64,000 nucleotides of DNA, taken from Cyclina sinensis (Eukaryota; Mollusca; Bivalvia; Venerida; Veneridae). Positions 44,270 through 56,832 of this stretch are shown in pieces (position 1 is the stretch's first letter; each line of letters starts with the position of its first letter). Location: the NCBI GenBank assembly GCA_012932295.1, contig JAAONU010000014.1:15131039-15195038 (forward strand), written 5' to 3'. The position numbers were made by a program, and so were the translations under genes. The notes under the pieces were generated by a model. It searched no databases. It was given only the letters and a program-made list of their open reading frames with translations, and had not been told where the DNA came from.

Positions 44270-44850
44270 GAGTTATGGCTGTGGGCAATTCAAAATAATT
44301 GTAGTTCTTGTACACTGCACTTCCTGTCATTGTGCTTGACCATTGTATGAAGTTGCATTGAATTCCAACCATTAGTTTTCAAGTTATGCTCCTGACAAGA
44401 AAAACCCACAAAGGGCAATAACTGTGCAAATAGTGAATATGGAGTTATGATTCTTGAACACTGCAATGCCTCTCATTCCGCTTAACCACTGTATGAAGTT
44501 GCATTAAATTCCAACCATTAGTTTTCAATTTATGCTCTGGACAATGAAAACAAATAAAGGACAATACCTCTGCAAATACTGAAGATAGAATTATGGCTCT
44601 TATACAATGCACTTCCCCTCATTGTGCTTGACCAATGTATGAAGTTACATTGAATTCCAACCATTAGTTTTCAAGATATGCTCTGGACAAGAAAAACCCA
44701 CAAAGGGCAACAACTTTGCAAATAGTGAAGACTGAGTTATAGCTCTTATACACTGCAATTCCTGTCATTGCTTGATCATTGTATGAAGTTGCATTGAATT
44801 CCAACCATTAGTTTTCAAGTTATACTCCCAGACAAGGAAATTGCAACCGA
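44270..44850. repeat. 148-bp tandem array in RPL35 intron (copy A, 4 units)
   Basis: Units share GCATTGAATTCCAACCATTA and GTTTTCAAGTTATGCTC. Copy B has about seven units, split by the 56833-58714 insertion. Confidence 0.85.
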
Positions 44851-45339
44851 CCGCCCCACCACCAGGAGACTCTTATATACCCCCCAAACTCGTTTCAGGA
44901 ATTATTAAATGGTCTTCATAATTATATCTGTTAATTATCATTTGTGATTTCTCTGGCAAATGAGACCATTCATACACAATTCACATAATTTACAATTACC
45001 CACACAGTCACTAATGATTTCTTATCTTTGCTTTTTGACTAGAATACATTATTTCAGAAGATACCGAACCTGAATTTCTGCATGACTCGAGCTAAAGATA
45101 TGTTAACAAATTTGCTAAAGATAACGAAGATCTATACTCCGGGAAAGACTAATTAGAGAAAATTTGGATAATTTGTTCAACTGCTCACATGATTCTTTTC
45201 TCCGTACGCAGAGATAACATATTTATAGCAGAAAATATTTATAGTGCAAATTTTAACCAAGATCAATGTAACACAACTCAGTAACCCTCAAACTAATAGT
45301 AAACTAACACAAGACCTGTCGTTGTGAATGTTATATGCC

Positions 45340-47140
45340 CCCCACCCCGATCCTGAATGTGACCTTGACCTCTGAGCTGGACACCTGATTCATGCACGGG
45401 ACACATCATTATGTCCAACACACCTATGCCATTGTTGACCGGACACGACCATTAATGCACTTAAGTGAAAATTACCTTTAAGTCCAAGTGTGACCTTGAC
45501 CTTTGACCTACAAACCTGGGTCTTGCATGTGACACATTGTCTCAATATGCCACACATTTATGCAAAATTATTTCAAAATCCATCCATGACAGACAAAGTT
45601 ATGGACCGGAAAAAAGTGGACAGACAGATGGACAAACAATTTAAAAATTATATGCCTCCCTTTGGGTGCACAAAAAAATTTCAGCACGAGTACTTACACT
45701 GTTTAGAATATTAAGTAACAAAAGATGTTTGTAAAACGTGCTTGTAATTTTGACCTTGATAGCGGCTCCTAATGGCTTGACCTTTGATAAATCTAGCCCA
45801 AAATCATTCATCATCTTGAAATGCCCAACAATACTGTAAAATTTAATGGTTCATTGCATAGGTTTCTTGACTTACTGATTTAAAAGCATTTTTATTGTGC
45901 AAGGCCCAGGAATCTTGCCCTTGTGGTGAATTGTGCTCAAAATCAACAGATTTGCAGATATGCTAAAGTGTCTGGTAAACACTGAGGTTTCAGGTTTAAG
46001 TTTTTCTTCATTTATTGATTGGAAGTTTCTAAGGCACTGTGATCTTTACCTTTATTAACTGTGCTCAAAATCACTGCCCAACATCCTGTAAAGAGCAAGC
46101 TTATGTGAGCTTGGACTTTGACAGGTCATTATTTAGGAACTGTTTACAAAAGCGTTTGAGGTTTGACCCCGAGAGTCCGGTCAGTTCAAGGTTCATCTAC
46201 TAGTCATGCACAACTTTCCTGTAAAGTCTGAAAGCCCTTGGTTCAGTAGTTCTGGAGTTTTTGACTGGAAATCATTTTCATATTGCAGACCCATGCATGT
46301 TTGACCTTTGACACAATATAATATTTATCTACTCAACATTCCCAACCTACTTACTAGGCATAAAGTCTCTAGGCTTAGATATTCTTAAGTTATTGATTGT
46401 AAACCTTAAGGTCTACAGACTACAGTTTAGTAAACAAGGTATAAGCCTTCACTTTTCACAAAATGAAAGCTGTCAGTATGACAATGACGCCCCATTACAT
46501 AGATCAGAAATCCCAAAGGCCAATAAGAAATGTTGACTGAGGATGGCAGGTCTTTAAACAATATGATCATACAGCTGAACTATGTCCCAAAATAAATCCA
46601 GCTTATCTACTGATCATGCCAAACTATCCTTGGTCAAGTCTGAAGATCCTAGGAGCACTTATTTTAGTTACTGATCAGAAACAGTTTTCAAAGACCAGAA
46701 CTCTTGTGAGCTTGACCCTTGCAAATGTGGGTAAAAGTCAGGTTCATATACTGAACATGCAAAACAAAAACCTGTAAAGTTTGATGGTGCTGGAAACAGT
46801 CCTTATTCAGAAATTGATTGATTATAGTTTACAAAGTGAAGGCTCATGTTAGCTTGACCTCAGACCCTGTGGAATCTACTCAGTTTTACCGTCCCTGGTG
46901 CTGTACTTCTTGATTTACTGATTGGAACACATTTTTGAAGTACAGGCCCTTGGTAGCTGGACTTCTGACCTTGCAGGCCCCAAAACAATAGAGTTCATCT
47001 ACGCAAGATGACCAACCTATCTACAAAATCTTGAGTCTTAACACTGTTCTCAAGTCACTGACTTGAAATCACTTGGTTCACTGATGGACTGACAGACATG
47101 AGCAAATCAATATAACCTATATTTCTAACGAATATTTAAA
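45340..47140. repeat. Decayed GACCTTGACC-type repeats in RPL35 intron (copy A)
   Basis: Many TGACCTTGACCT words, repeated phrases on tracking a gradient of divergence, and a GTGGACAGACAGATGGACAA run (mollusc-type element end). Counterpart in copy B at 59430-61200. ORF 45490-45714 is not a gene. Confidence 0.5.
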
Positions 47141-47240
47141 AGTAGATATAAAAACCCCTATGTATGCAGACATTGAGTGTTTCAGCACCAAGAGCTCAAA
47201 GCTGGAACAATGTACTCAATCTTTTTCCAGATCCACTTAC

Positions 47241-47302
47241 ATCTTTGCTAGTTTTGAGGCAGCTCCACCAGTTACCTTGGCAACACGCAAGCTCTGTAAT
47301 TC
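47241..47302 (-). CDS. RPL35: 60S ribosomal protein L35, internal exon (copy A)
   Basis: 62 bases between TTATTTCAG and AT/gtaagt on the minus strand. Encodes ELQSLRVAKVTGGAASKLAK, then I completed by the next exon, exactly the RPL35 order. Phase 0 in, phase 2 out. The ORF on the other strand (47164-47388) is a shadow. Confidence 0.9.
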
Positions 47303-47794
47303 CTGAAATAAGAAATCACAGCATTAAGAACACTACAAAATCTTATTCTCTAGAGACAATTTTCATTTCAAATTTATGTGTACTGTAATTGTTAGCTTAA
47401 TCTCTCTAAGTGAAGAGTAACTGATAATCCAAAGAGGAAATATGTTCATTTTGTTCTTTCAGAAAGCGATGATGGACACAAAGAAAGTGTATATTTAATA
47501 CTAACTGGCAAATTGCTATTTCCCTAAAAAGCATACCACAACACTTCATATACATTATTTTTACCTGATTTATTAAGAATTTTTGACCGACAACCTTACA
47601 TAAGGTAATAATACATTTACTGTCATTCATACACAAATTAAAAGAAAATTTTACTACAATATTTAGGGTAATCCTCTGTAAGCACATGTTTCAGGACATG
47701 TCACTTCCAGTTATCAATGATCATCTGAAAGCATCAAGCTGGAGTTTTCCTCAAATAGAGCCACTAACAAGATAACATGTAACTGCTCTTCCAG

Positions 47795-48755
47795 ATATCC
47801 ATACTACAGTACACGCAGCGCGGACTTTGACGTTGTTAACATTGTCGCGGGGGCCGGTATCGTCTCCGGGTGGCCAGTCGCGGTGGACTGAACACCCGAA
47901 ATTTCGGGTGTCCGCTAAAATGACCACCGCGACAACCGCCGAGGGGTATGAACACCGTGTGTCGCGGTGACAGAACGCCGCGCGTCCCCGCGATGTTTTG
48001 ACTTGGAGATTACTGCATTTAAACATACTGTGCGTACAGTATTTGTACGTGGTTTTCATTTTACTCATAATTATTTTACTTACATCTATTTTGTGGTCAA
48101 ATTAAAACCAAATTTCAAATACATTTCCGGTGTATGTTTATTGAGTACTTTCGTTTTTGGAATTGAAAAACGCTTGTTATTATATAGCCAAATCGATCAA
48201 TTATTTTGCCAAGCGCCTAGACGATACAGAAGTTGAAAGCAGTTAAACACGTGTTGATTCATTTTCTGAAAATACGATCAACTTTTTCCGGAAATAACTG
48301 CTTTGAATTGTTGGGGTTTTTTTGTGTAACAGATAGGAGCGTTTGTACACAAATGAATCGGAATTAGAGAGGATTTGTTCGAATTTTGACTGTTTAAATT
48401 AGATCTATTAACTTTTCGCAGTTTGGTTATCATTTGTAATTTAATTGCGGGTGGATTAACGCAAACACGGCACCGATTAAAGACTTGAAATATATTAATT
48501 GCAGCAATTAAAGTTTATTAACAAGATGTCATGTAGGTGTGTAAATCTATTCATTATAGGCTGTTACTTTTCTACAAATACCCTCAATTATACAACCAAA
48601 CATCGATCGTCAACAAACAAAAATTAAACCGGATGGGGTATTAAAAAAAAAAAAGAAGCAACTTCAACTGGTAATAATTACGTGTACTTTGTAACTATTT
48701 TGAAAAAAAAAATTGGGAAAGTAAAATTAAGTTGTGGCTTCATTTTATCGGACAC
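47795..48755. other. Unique segment with GC-rich patch and palindrome
   Basis: Not shared with copy B. 47811-47995 is CpG-rich, unlike its surroundings, with a perfect 20-base palindrome at 47892-47911 (ACACCCGAAA and complement) nested in outer arms TCGCGGTGG/CCACCGCGA. ORFs 47751-48068 and 47967-48236 have no family. The rest is AT-rich. Confidence 0.6.
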
Positions 48756-50940
48756 TGCGAATCATCAAAACAACCTTTCTGACAAATTTCCAGGACATTT
48801 GGACTGAAAATGTAGCCTCCAGAGTGTTTACAAAGTTTTTCGATATTTGGGCTATGTGACCTAGTTTTGACTTCAGATGACCCATATTCAAAGTTGAGCT
48901 AGAAGTCATATAAACAACCTTACTGACAAATTTTCAGGTTATTTGGAATTAAAATTTTAACTCTAGAGTGTTAACAAGGTTTTTCCACATTTTGGGTTCT
49001 GTGACCTAGATTTTGACTAAAGATGACCCATATTAGTACTTGAAATAGAAATCATCAAAACAAGCTGTCTGACAAATTTCAAGGATATTTGGACTGAAAA
49101 TGTAACCTCTAGAGCATTAACAAGGTTTTTCTACTTTTTTGCCATGTGACCTAGTTTTTGACTCCTGATAACCCATATTCAAAATTAAACTAGAAATCAT
49201 TGAAACAGTCTTTCTGACAAATTTCCAGGTTATTTGGACTGAAAATGTTACCCCTAGAGTGTTATCAAGGTTTTTCCATATTTGGGGTCTGTGACCTAGT
49301 TTTTGACCCCTGATGACCCATATTCGAATCTGAGCTAGAAATCATTAAAACAACCTTTCTGACAAATTTCCAGAATATTTGGACTGAAAAGGAGCCTCTA
49401 CAGTGTTGACATTTTTTTTTCTATTTTTGGACTCTGTGACCTAGTTTTTGACTCCTGATGACCCATATTCAAACTTGACGTAGAAATCATTGAATCCGCC
49501 TTTCAGATTTCCAGGTTATTTGGACTGAAAATGTTACCTCTAGAGTATTAAGAAGGTTTTTCTATATTTGGGCTATGTGACCTAGTTTTTGATCCCAGAT
49601 GACCCATATTCGAACTTAAGCTAGAAATCATCAAAATAACCTTTCTGACAAATTTCTGGGATATTTTGATTGAAAATGTAACCTTTAGAGAGTTAACAAG
49701 GTTTATTTTATTTTTGGGCTCTGTGGCCCAGTTTTTGAGCCCAGATGAATCATATCCAAATTTCAGCTACAAATCATCAAAACAACCTTTCTGACAAATT
49801 TCCAGGACGTTTGGACTGAAAATGTAGCCTCCAGAGTGTTTACAAAGTTTTCCGATATTTGGTGAGATAACCCATATTCAAAATTGAGCTAGAAATCATA
49901 GAAACAACCTTTCTGACAAATTTTCAGGTTATTTGGAATTAAAATCTTAACTCTAGAGTGTTAACAAGGTTTGTCCATATTTGGGCTCTGTGACCGAGTT
50001 TTTGACCAAAGATGACCCATATTAGTACTTGAAATAGAAATCATCAAAACAAGCTGTCTGACAAATTTCAAGGATATTTGGACTGAAAATGTAACCTCTA
50101 GAGCATTAACAAGGTTTTTCTACTTTTTTGCCATGTGACCTAGTTTTTGACCATAGATAACCCATATTCAAAATTGAGCTAGAAATCATTGAAACAGTCT
50201 TTCTGACAAATTTCCAGGTTATTTGGACTGAAAATGTTACCCCTAGAGTGTTATCAAGGTTTTTCCATATTTGGGGTCTGTGACCTAGTTTTTGACCCCT
50301 GATGACCCATATTCGAATCTGAGCTAGAAATCATTAAAACAACCTTTCTGACAAATTTCCAGAATATTTGGACTGAAAAGGAGCCTCTACAGTGTTAACA
50401 TTTTTTTTCTATTTTTGGGCTCTGTGACCTAGTTTTTGACTCCAGATGACCCATATTCAAACTTGACCTAGAAATCATTGAATCCGCCTTTCAGACAGAT
50501 TTCCAGAATATTTGGACTCAAAATGTTACCTCTAGAGTATTAAGAAGGTTTTTCTATATTTGGGCTTTGTGACCTAGTTTTTGATCCCAGATGACCCATA
50601 TTCGAACTTAAGCTAGAAATCATCAAAATCACCTTTCTGACAAATTTATGGGATATTTTGATTGAAAATGTAACCTCTAGAGAGTTAACAAGGTTTATTT
50701 TATTTTTGGGCTCTGTGACCTAGTTTTTGAGCCCAGATGACCCATATCCAAATTTCAGCTAGAAATCATCAAAATAACCTTTCTGACAAATTTCTTGGAT
50801 ATTTTGATTGAAAATGTAACAAGGTTTATTTTATTTTTGGGCTCTGTGACCTAGTTTTTGAGCCCAGATGACTCATATTCGAATCATAGAAACAACCTTC
50901 CTGACAAATTTCCAGATTATTTGGACTGAAAATGTTACCT
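48756..50940 (-). mobile_element. Helentron-like 145-bp array (minus orientation)
   Basis: About 14 units of the same family as 3841-5583, starting in mid-unit. There is a higher-order repeat: roughly 48900-49860 recurs at 49880-50840 with the same order of variant units. Confidence 0.8.
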
Positions 50941-52980
50941 CTCCTTCTACAAGAAGATTTTCAAAGTTTTCACTATATAAGCCTATGTAAAACCAAAGAC
51001 CCTGGGGTGGGGCAAAATTTGATCCCAGGGGTATTATTTGAACAAACTTGGTAGAGGTCCACTAGACAATGCTACATACCAAATCTTAAAACTTGTGACC
51101 TCCTCGGGCGGGACCAATAGAAAATATCAGTCAATAAATAAAGGCTCTATGACAGAAAGTAGAAATATCTATTATAAGCTATGGTGACCTTGACCTTGAC
51201 CCAGTGACCTCAAACCCTACCCATAGGTAGAGGTCCATGCAAGGAACCTATATACTGAATATCAAAGATATTGCTCTATAAATGAGGCTCTATGAGGTAC
51301 AGTAGATAGATCTATTTTTAGCCTCCGTGACCTTTAACCTAATCTATTAATTTGAAAAAGCTTGATAAAGCTTGCTTCATGCCAAATTTTAAAATTCTAG
51401 GCCTTGTGATTTCAGACAAGAAGATTTTTTTAAAGATTTTCTTCTATATTGCTATTTAAAACTTGTGACCCCTCGGGTGGGGCCAATAGTAAACCCAGGG
51501 ACATTTTTCTAACAAACTTGGTAGAGGTCCACTAGACAATGCTGGATACCAAATATCTTAACTCTAGGCCTTGTGGTTTCTGACAAGAAGATTTTTCAAG
51601 TTTTTCCTATATAATTCTAAGTAAAACATGTGACCCCTAGGGCGGGGCCTATTTTGACCAAGGGGTCATGATTTGAACAAACTTGATAGAGGTCCATTAG
51701 ATAATGCTGCTCACCAAATATCTTAACTTAGGTCCTTGTTGTTTATGACAATAAGATTTTTAGAGTTTTTCCTATATAACTCTCTGTAAAACATGTGACC
51801 CCTTGGGCGGGGCCATTTTTGACCTAGGGTCCATGATTTGAACAAACATGGTAGAGGTCCTCTAGACAATGCTACATACAAAATACCTTAACTCTAAGCC
51901 TTATTGTTTCTTATGTGAAGATTTTTAAAACCTTTTCCTATATAGCTCTATGTAAACAAATGACCCCCAGGGCTGGGCCTATTTTGACCCAGTTGCTATG
52001 ATTTGAACAAACTTAGTAGAGGTCCACTAGACAATGCTACACACCAAATATCTAAGCTCTATGCCTTAGGGTTTCTGACAAGAAGATTTTTAAAGTTTTT
52101 TCTATATAACTCTATGTAAAACAAGTGACCCCTGGGAAGGGGCCATTTTTAACCCAGAGGCCATGATTTGAACAAACTTGGTAGAGGTCCACTAAACAAT
52201 GCTACACAACAAATATCTTAGCTCTATGCCTTACAGTTTTTGACAAGAAGATTTTTAAAGTTTCTCCTATATAACTCTATGTAAAACAAGTGACCTCTGG
52301 GGCAGGGCCATTTTTGACCCAGAGGCCATGATTTCAACAAACTTGGTAGAGGTCCACTAGACAATGCTACACACCAAATATCTAAGCTCTATGCCTTACA
52401 GTTTTTGACAAGAAGATTTTTAAAGTTTCTCCTATATAACTCTATGTAAAACAAGTGACCCCTGGGGCAGGGCCATTTTTGACCCAGAGGCCATGATTTG
52501 AACAAACTTGGTAGAGGTCCACTAGACAATGCTACACACCAAATATCTAAGCTCTATGCCTTACAGTTTCTGACAAGAAGATTTTTAAAGTTTTCTTAAA
52601 CAAGTCTATGTAAAATCCAGAGACCCCTGGGGCGGGGCCAATTTTGACCCTAGGGGAATAATTTGAACAACTTTTGTAGAGGCCTACTGGAGGATGCTAC
52701 ATACCACTTATCTAAGCTCTAGGCCTTGAGGTTTCAGACAAGAAGATTTTTAAAGTTTTTCCTTTCGGTTGCCACAGCAACCAGAGTTCTTGATGGAATT
52801 GAAATCTTTGAACAACTTTGGTAGAGCTTCATACAAGGAATATCCCAGGCATGTTTTGTCAATGTTGGCCTAGCAGTTTAGGAGGAGAAGTATTTCAAGT
52901 CAAATTGTTGATGACGAATGCCGACGGACAAACAAAGATCCTAAAAGCTCACCCTGAGCTGTGCTCAGGTGAGCTAAAAA
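50941..52980 (-). mobile_element. Second tandem family (about 165-bp units) with AGCTCACC end
   Basis: About 11 units with GGTAGAGGTCCACTAGACAA, AAGAAGATTTTTAAAGTTT, ATATAACTCTATGTAAAAC and GGGGC-GGGCCA. Ends CAGGTGAGCTAAAAA, the complement of the TTTTTAGCTCACCTG start seen at 3841. So 42462-52980 has one element's two termini with an RPL35 fragment and two array types between. Confidence 0.75.
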
Positions 52981-54637
52981 TGCATTGACAGTCAAAGGTC
53001 AACAACTGGGGCATATCACTGTTAAGCGGGTGGGCCAACAGACAAATTTCCACTGAATACTCTTTTTTACCCTGGAAAATGAGACCTTATTTGTCTGTAG
53101 GTTCAATAGCAAAAACAGCAGCTTAGGCACAAGGAAACCTTTTTTGATGAAACTTTGTATCTTTATACATAGACGTTCGTCAGATATATTGTCAAGGAAA
53201 CAAGCTTTGATCAAACAAAAAATGCTCTATCAATAAATTTAGTAAGGAGATATCTGCCATGTATAAATAATGAAATTAATGTTTGTGCAGAATATCATTT
53301 TTTTTCAAAATATCTAAGCATTTTACGTTTCCGATAAATGTATTTATCCTTGGTTAGGTAAACGAAACAATTTTTCGTATACAAGGGTTCAGTACAGTGA
53401 AATCAGTCAAGTTAGTATTCACGAGTAGTCCGTGCGTGTATGGTATAAATATTTTCTCATGTTAGATTTCTCTTCAGTCGAAATCTTGTTCATTGCTACA
53501 TAAAGTACATGTAACTTTTGAATACCAAGCCCTTCAGGCTCCCACCCGATTTGATTGTTGACTTATGTATATATTTTATTTTGACAGGTTGTGTAGTTCA
53601 TTTTATTACAGCCTACCTCTGGGGTATATCATTTTGTATGTGAAGGACTGTACCTAGCCAATGATGTATTGTTAGTTGGTGATTATGTAGATTACTGTGT
53701 TTTGAGTGCTACCTTGTTTTACCGAATCATGAATGTGCTACGTAAGTGTTTGACAGTACACACATAACTGTTTCATCTGTAGGATTTGGATTACACTATT
53801 CACTATGGACTTTAAGTGAAATTTGTTGTGAAGCGCATAATAAAACGCATTGGTTTAACTATGATATAAATATGATAATAGCATTAAGCACAGGAAACTG
53901 ATATTCAAAAAAAAAAAAAAAAAATTCATGAAAAAAAATTCATACCTTCTATATATAAAAAACATAGAAGGTATGAATTTTTTTTTTCATGAATTTTTTT
54001 TTTTGTGTGTTCTGTTATATATTTTATGACAAAATGATGTAGTAATCATATTAAATGATACGAGTAGCAATGAATGCAATATTATTCCTAAGTAACGCTT
54101 GTTTTTGTTCTTTTTGGTTTACCCAATTTGGAGATAAATGATTTAGAGCGAATTAGGAAATAACAAACATTGTTACGCTAGATAAGTTTACACGCTGTCT
54201 GAACACGTCGTGTGTACATGTAAGCTATCGAGGCGCGTCATAAGCTACATTGTCATTGGCTGAGATATAAATAACAATAGTGGAAATTCCAGGTTATCGA
54301 GAAGATAGAAATAAATGCGTCATCTTCAGATCTAACCGTAGAGAGATTGTGAACTTCAGTCAGATTGGTTGTATAGGTAATTGGTATGAAGGTGCAGTAT
54401 TGTAGAGCTTTTTGGTCCCTATGCTCAAAGAGTGGCTACTGAGACCAAAGGAATACAATTTCCATTCAATAACTTCAATAGGTAAAGAGCATTTAAGTGG
54501 TTAACAAATAATTAACAAGCCGACAGTACTGTAGGTAAAGGCCATGGAACAAGTTCATGCTCAGGGCCACCAGTTTGGAAAAAAGAACAGCGCCCATTCA
54601 ATGAATTAATTTGAAAAGAGATTTAAATTGTTCTAAA
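52981..54637. other. Spacer between arrays and copy B; A/T hairpin
   Basis: No gene recognised. A hairpin at 53907-54004 has arms with TTCATG and TTCATACCTTCTAT and their complements around a loop TATATAAAAAAC. Confidence 0.55.
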
Positions 54638-55038
54638 GATAAATGGTATGAAGACACACAGGGTTGCACTGTTTTGGGGTAAAGTTCATGGTCAGTCACA
54701 AGCTTTGTTGAAAATCAGTTCACACTGGGAGTAAGGTCAAGATCACTGTAGTTCACACTGGGATTAAGGTCAAGGTCACTGTAACTAATCTTTGTTCCAT
54801 CAACTTCAGTTTGCATTTATCTATTACATTGGAACTTACTAGGTGACATTTTTATTGGAAAACAGACCAAGTCCTGCTGTGTTCTTTGGTAGTAAATATT
54901 TCAGGTTTTCTTAACACTCAGAAAAAGACAGCTTTTAAATTCTGTAAGTCACAATTAACACAAGCCTGGAGTGGGAAACATTTCGTGGAAAGAGAAAAAA
55001 GTTCATTTTAATTTTTTTTCTTTAATTTATCAGACACA

Positions 55039-55270
55039 TTAAGCTTTAACAGCAAACTTTCTCATGGGGTACAGACGTTCTTTTCTCTGTTCTTTCCTTG
55101 TTTTTACAGCCCTTTCACGTGGTGTGAGTTGACGCCTCATTGCACGGGTCTTTTTGGGGCGCAAGTCCTTGGGCTTGAAGCGTTTGTTACGGTAGTATTT
55201 TCTCAGATTTTCTTTCTGTGTCTGATGAATGACTGTCAGAACTTTAGCAATAGATTTCCTCACAACACGA
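55039..55270 (-). CDS. RPL35: 60S ribosomal protein L35, last exon (copy B)
   Basis: Same structure as 43299-43530, frame intact, acceptor CTATTTCAG conserved. Encodes KRFKP and RERAVK in place of KRYKP and RERAIK. The Tyr to Phe change is at a residue conserved in human RPL35. The internal exon is 61342-61403, and the 5' exons could lie right of the window, so this copy may be part of a complete gene; the sequence shown cannot settle which copy is expressed. Confidence 0.93.
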
Positions 55271-56832
55271 CTGAAATAGAAAAATTTAACTGACCATTTC
55301 AAATATTAATGAATTTTTTAAAAATCTGATTGCTTACAATGGTCAATTTTTTTTATGAATGAACTTGTTCATTAGTAACTGATCAGACTCCATTCTGAGC
55401 CTTTAAGTGCATTTACGGAATGATTCTAAACTGTATGACTTAATGTTCAACTTTATAGATCAGCCCTATCAATTCAATGTATACAAAAATCATCATGTTT
55501 ATATTTGTTAAAAAACTTTTGACTTAGCAATTTTAAGCAGTACTTCCCTTATAAACAAAGATAACAATAAAGATCTTATAAATGTGTTAGATAGGCCAAG
55601 CAATTAAACGTGTCTGCTTACATCTGAAAATCTACTATACACGAGAAATAAGTACCTGCTGTGCTTCTTCCACAACACAAAAAAATTACATAAATGTTTT
55701 TTTAAGACTTAAAAAGATCACTGTGACTAAAACTGGTAATGTTATATCTCGAGAACTTGACTAAGACTAAGTCAATTAGTTTCACACAATGGTAATTATT
55801 ACATGTACCTACTACAGACATACAGTGAAGACAAGAGATAAATAAGAGACTTTTTTTGCATTCTCGAGTAAAATGAAATTACTCAGACCCCAATAACCAC
55901 AGCAGTCCTATTGATCCTATTTAAACTAGAGCTATCATTAAATGTGATTAATACCCTGCAAGACTGCTCCAGAACTAAGGAAGTTATTAGTAACAGAATA
56001 CTTTGTAAAAGAATTGAAATAGAGTTATGGCTGTGGGCAATTCAAAATAATTGTGGTTCTTGTACACTGCACTTGCTGTCATTGTGCTTGACCATTGTAT
56101 GAAGTTGCATTGAATTCCAACCACTAGTTTTCAAGTTATGCTCCTGACAAGAAAAACCACAAAGGACAATAACTTTGCAAATACTGAAGATGGAGTTATA
56201 GCTCTTGTACAATGCACTTCCTGTCATTGTGCTTGACCATTGTATGAAGCTGCACTGAATTCCAACCATTCCTTTCCAAGTTATGCTCCTGACAAGAAAA
56301 ACCAACAAAGGGCAATAACTGTGCAAATAAGGAAGATAGAGTAATAGCTCTTGTACAATGCATTTCCTGTCATTGTGCTTGATCATGATATGAAGTTGCT
56401 CTGAATTCCAACCATAAGTTTTCAAGAAATGCTCCTGACAAGGAAAACCTACAAAGGGCATTAACTGTGCAAATAGTGAATATGGAGTTATGATTCTTGA
56501 ACACTGCAATGCCTCTCATTCTGCTTAACCACTGTATGAAGTTGCATTAAATTCCAACCATTAGTTTTCAAGTTATGCTCTGGACAATGAAAACAAATAA
56601 AGGGCAATACCTCTGCAAATACTGAAGATAGAATTATGGCTCTTATACAATGCACTTCCCCTCATTGTGCTTGACCAATGTATGAAGTTACATTGAATTC
56701 CAACCATTAGTTTTCAAGTTATGCTCTGGACAAGAAAAACACACAAAGGGCAACAACTTTGCAAATAGTGAAGACTGAGTTATAGCTCTTGTACACTGCA
56801 ATTCCTGTCATTGCTTGATCATTGTATGAAGT

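Larger units (their letters stand above)
42931..47794. repeat. Segmental duplication, copy A
   Basis: Homologous over its length to 54638-62036 (copy B), starting GATAAATGGTATGAAGACAC and ending AACTGCTCTTC-AG. Contains the last two RPL35 exons and the intron between them. Shorter than B because B has an inserted element, more intron-array units and a minisatellite expansion. Confidence 0.95.

Noticed and set aside
47164..47388. Forward ORF over RPL35 exon (also 61265-61510)
   Set aside because: Shadow on the opposite strand of the true exon with conserved splice sites.
56042..56509. 155-codon antisense ORF in copy B
   Set aside because: Three 148-bp intron units read in one frame; copy A does not keep it open.
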